Notes under the pieces: generated by a model
Databases searched by the model: none
What the model was told of the DNA's origin: nothing
Seen by the model: only the letters and a program-made list of their open reading frames with translations
Assembly (NCBI GenBank): GCA_031262845.1
Contig: JAISGZ010000072.1
Coordinates: forward strand, 1-7,644
Direction of reading: 5' to 3'
Length of the DNA: 7,644 nucleotides
Origin: Propionibacteriaceae bacterium
Lineage (GTDB): Bacteria > Actinomycetota > Actinomycetes > Propionibacteriales > Propionibacteriaceae
Made by a program: the position numbers and the translations under genes
In this document: in pieces, positions 6,190-7,644 of the stretch
Layout: every line of letters begins with the position of its first letter
How positions within the stretch are numbered: position 1 is the stretch's first letter

Positions 6190-7644
6190 ATGGTCTCATT
6201 TCGAGCGGCTCGGCACATTGTGGTGCCAGCTCTATTGGCAGCCCTAGCTTTGCCTCTTGTTCCCTCGACCTCCGCCCACGCCACCGAGCCCGCCATTGAT
6301 GGGGCGCTGACGAGTACCGACTCGTTGGTTCCCAGTCAGGGCAACGGCGGCTATGACGTCCAGCACTACGACATCAACCTGACCTTCAAGCCGGCGACAA
6401 TCTGGTTGTTGACAGTCCGGCAGTGCAACACCCGGGGCACGATCCGACCGGCCACGATCAGCGCCACCACGACCGTGACGGCCACCGCCGAGCAGCCGTT
6501 GCGGAGTTTCAGCCTCGACTTCAAGGGTTTGACGATTTCTCAGGTCACGGTCAACGGCCAAGCCGCGACCTGGTCCCGGATTGCCAACAAGGCCGCCGAT
6601 TCGTACAAAGTCGTGGTTCGTCCGGCGGCGCCGGTTGAGGGCCAGTTCACGGTCGCACTGACCTACTCCGGCCAGCCGGAGGCCTACTCCTTCGAAGGCG
6701 GCGCCGTCTTGGACCAAGGCTGGCTACCCAATCAGCATTACTGCGAAGGCAATTACACGGTCTTGCCCGACGGCGGTTACACGGCCATCGGCCAGCCCTC
6801 GGGCAGTTTCGTCTGGTACCCCAGCAACATGGCGCCGACCGACAAGGCGACCTACACGATGCGTCTGACCGCTCCCAACGCCTACAGCGCCGTCGGGATT
6901 GGGCGTCTGGTCAATAAGACCAAGGCCAGTTCCAGCCAGACCACCTGGCTTTGGGAAGAGACGATGCCGACGCCGACCTTCCTGACTCTGGCGTCCTTCG
7001 GTCGTTACGCCGAACATTCGTCGACTGTCAGTCTCGACGGCCAGACGGTTCCGGTTTGGGCCTACGGCACGGCCGAGATGGAATCCGACGTCGGCGGTTG
7101 GAACCATTACAACGCCCTGACGGCTGAAATTCTTCAGTGGGGGACCGAGAATTTCGGTCCTTATCAGCCCAGTGCTGCCGGTTACGTGGTGGCGCCGGCC
7201 AACGTCGGTTGGGCTTTGGAAACGGTCGGGCGGCCGTTCTTCAGCGGTAATTTCGACGACCGGGTTTACGTCCACGAATACGTGCATCAATGGGCTGGGA
7301 ACTCGGTGACTGGGGCCGACTGGTCGGATTTATGGTTGGCCGAGGGCTTCGCCACCTACGGCGAGTGGCTCTGGGATGAGGACCACGGCGGCGCCAATGC
7401 CGTGATTTTGGCCAGGGACACTTACTGGCGGCGGACTGGCTGGGCCAGTGCCTTGTGGGCTTACCCGGTGGCGCACCCGAACCGGTCACAACTGTGGGGG
7501 ACGCCGGTCTACCAGGGCGGCGGTGTGGCGTTGGCGGCCCTGCGCTCAGGGGTCGGCGATGAGACCTTCGACCGGATCGTCAAAGCCTGGTTCACGCGCT
7601 ATCAGAACTCGGTCGCTTCAACCGATGATTTCGTGGCTCTGGCC
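6190..7644 (+). CDS. Secreted M1-family zinc metallopeptidase, 3' end outside window
   Basis: The frame is open from the ATG at 6190 to the window end (485 codons), so the C-terminus is missing. Residues 1-31 form a signal peptide: Arg5 and Arg8, a hydrophobic core from Ile10 to Val24 and an AHA cleavage site near 31. A beta-rich N-terminal domain begins YDVQHYDINL, typical of M1 enzymes. The zinc site is HEYVHQW (His362, Glu363, His366) with Glu385 in WLAEGFATYGEW, giving the gluzincin spacing HExxH-x18-E. Tyr441 in VYQGGG is the likely transition-state-stabilising Tyr. In place of the usual GAMEN exopeptidase motif it has GWALET, a variant I associate with a bacterial secreted subgroup; the Glu is kept. 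It probably removes N-terminal residues from peptides outside the cell for nutrition; specificity is unknown. A Shine-Dalgarno and promoter-like boxes precede it. Residues ~69-83 read oddly (WLLTVRQCN) and may reflect two compensating frameshifts. Confidence 0.93.
   Translation, partial: MVSFRAARHIVVPALLAALALPLVPSTSAHATEPAIDGALTSTDSLVPSQGNGGYDVQHYDINLTFKPATIWLLTVRQCNTRGTIRPATISATTTVTATAEQPLRSFSLDFKGLTISQVTVNGQAATWSRIANKAADSYKVVVRPAAPVEGQFTVALTYSGQPEAYSFEGGAVLDQGWLPNQHYCEGNYTVLPDGGYTAIGQPSGSFVWYPSNMAPTDKATYTMRLTAPNAYSAVGIGRLVNKTKASSSQTTWLWEETMPTPTFLTLASFGRYAEHSSTVSLDGQTVPVWAYGTAEMESDVGGWNHYNALTAEILQWGTENFGPYQPSAAGYVVAPANVGWALETVGRPFFSGNFDDRVYVHEYVHQWAGNSVTGADWSDLWLAEGFATYGEWLWDEDHGGANAVILARDTYWRRTGWASALWAYPVAHPNRSQLWGTPVYQGGGVALAALRSGVGDETFDRIVKAWFTRYQNSVASTDDFVALA

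Noticed and set aside
6244..7489. Minus-strand frames opposite the M1 peptidase
   Set aside because: The plus strand carries a signal peptide, zinc motif and Shine-Dalgarno; the antisense frames show none of these.

Overview
The window looks like chromosomal DNA of a moderately high-GC Actinomycetota. The evidence is a GroEL of the actinobacterial GroEL2 type (start MAKLIEFDIEARRGLEAG, Gly/Met-rich tail), HrcA-type CIRCE operators at its promoter, frequent GTG starts and a secreted M1 peptidase of the type common in actinobacteria. A Propionibacteriaceae-like or Actinomyces-like source is possible, but genus cannot be fixed from these bases.

Layout: (1) 1-1821, plus strand: the 3' part of a gene for a secreted repeat protein. 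It has a parallel beta-helix region built on NTFxxN...GLF repeats, an acidic calcium-binding-like loop and a two-cysteine C-terminal domain. (2) 1811-2812, minus: a family 2 glycosyltransferase resembling galactofuranosyl- and rhamnosyltransferases. Its 3' end overlaps the previous gene by 11 bp, tail to tail. (3) 2813-3152: a gene-free stretch with a 23-bp tandem repeat and, next to groEL, two hairpins that probably terminate groEL transcription. (4) 3153-4772, minus: groEL without an adjacent groES. It has a leader of about 190 nt, a promoter lying inside two tandem CIRCE operators, and a G-rich 14-bp tandem repeat directly upstream. (5) 5027-5869, minus: an unrecognised protein with a proline-rich N-terminal half and about four membrane segments. 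(6) 5870-6189: a divergent promoter region. (7) 6190 to the window end, plus: a secreted M1-family zinc metallopeptidase, cut off by the window edge.

The genes do not form one pathway. They fall into three themes: cell surface and envelope (beta-helix protein, glycosyltransferase, membrane protein, secreted peptidase), protein folding under stress (groEL, controlled by HrcA), and non-coding elements between them. No CRISPR array, tRNA, rRNA or intact mobile element is visible, and I found no convincing new multi-gene system. The points most worth a second look are the double CIRCE plus G-rich repeat architecture, the tandem repeat downstream of groEL, two genes that look leaderless, a possible pair of compensating frameshifts in the peptidase, and the composition gradient and repeats of the beta-helix protein.
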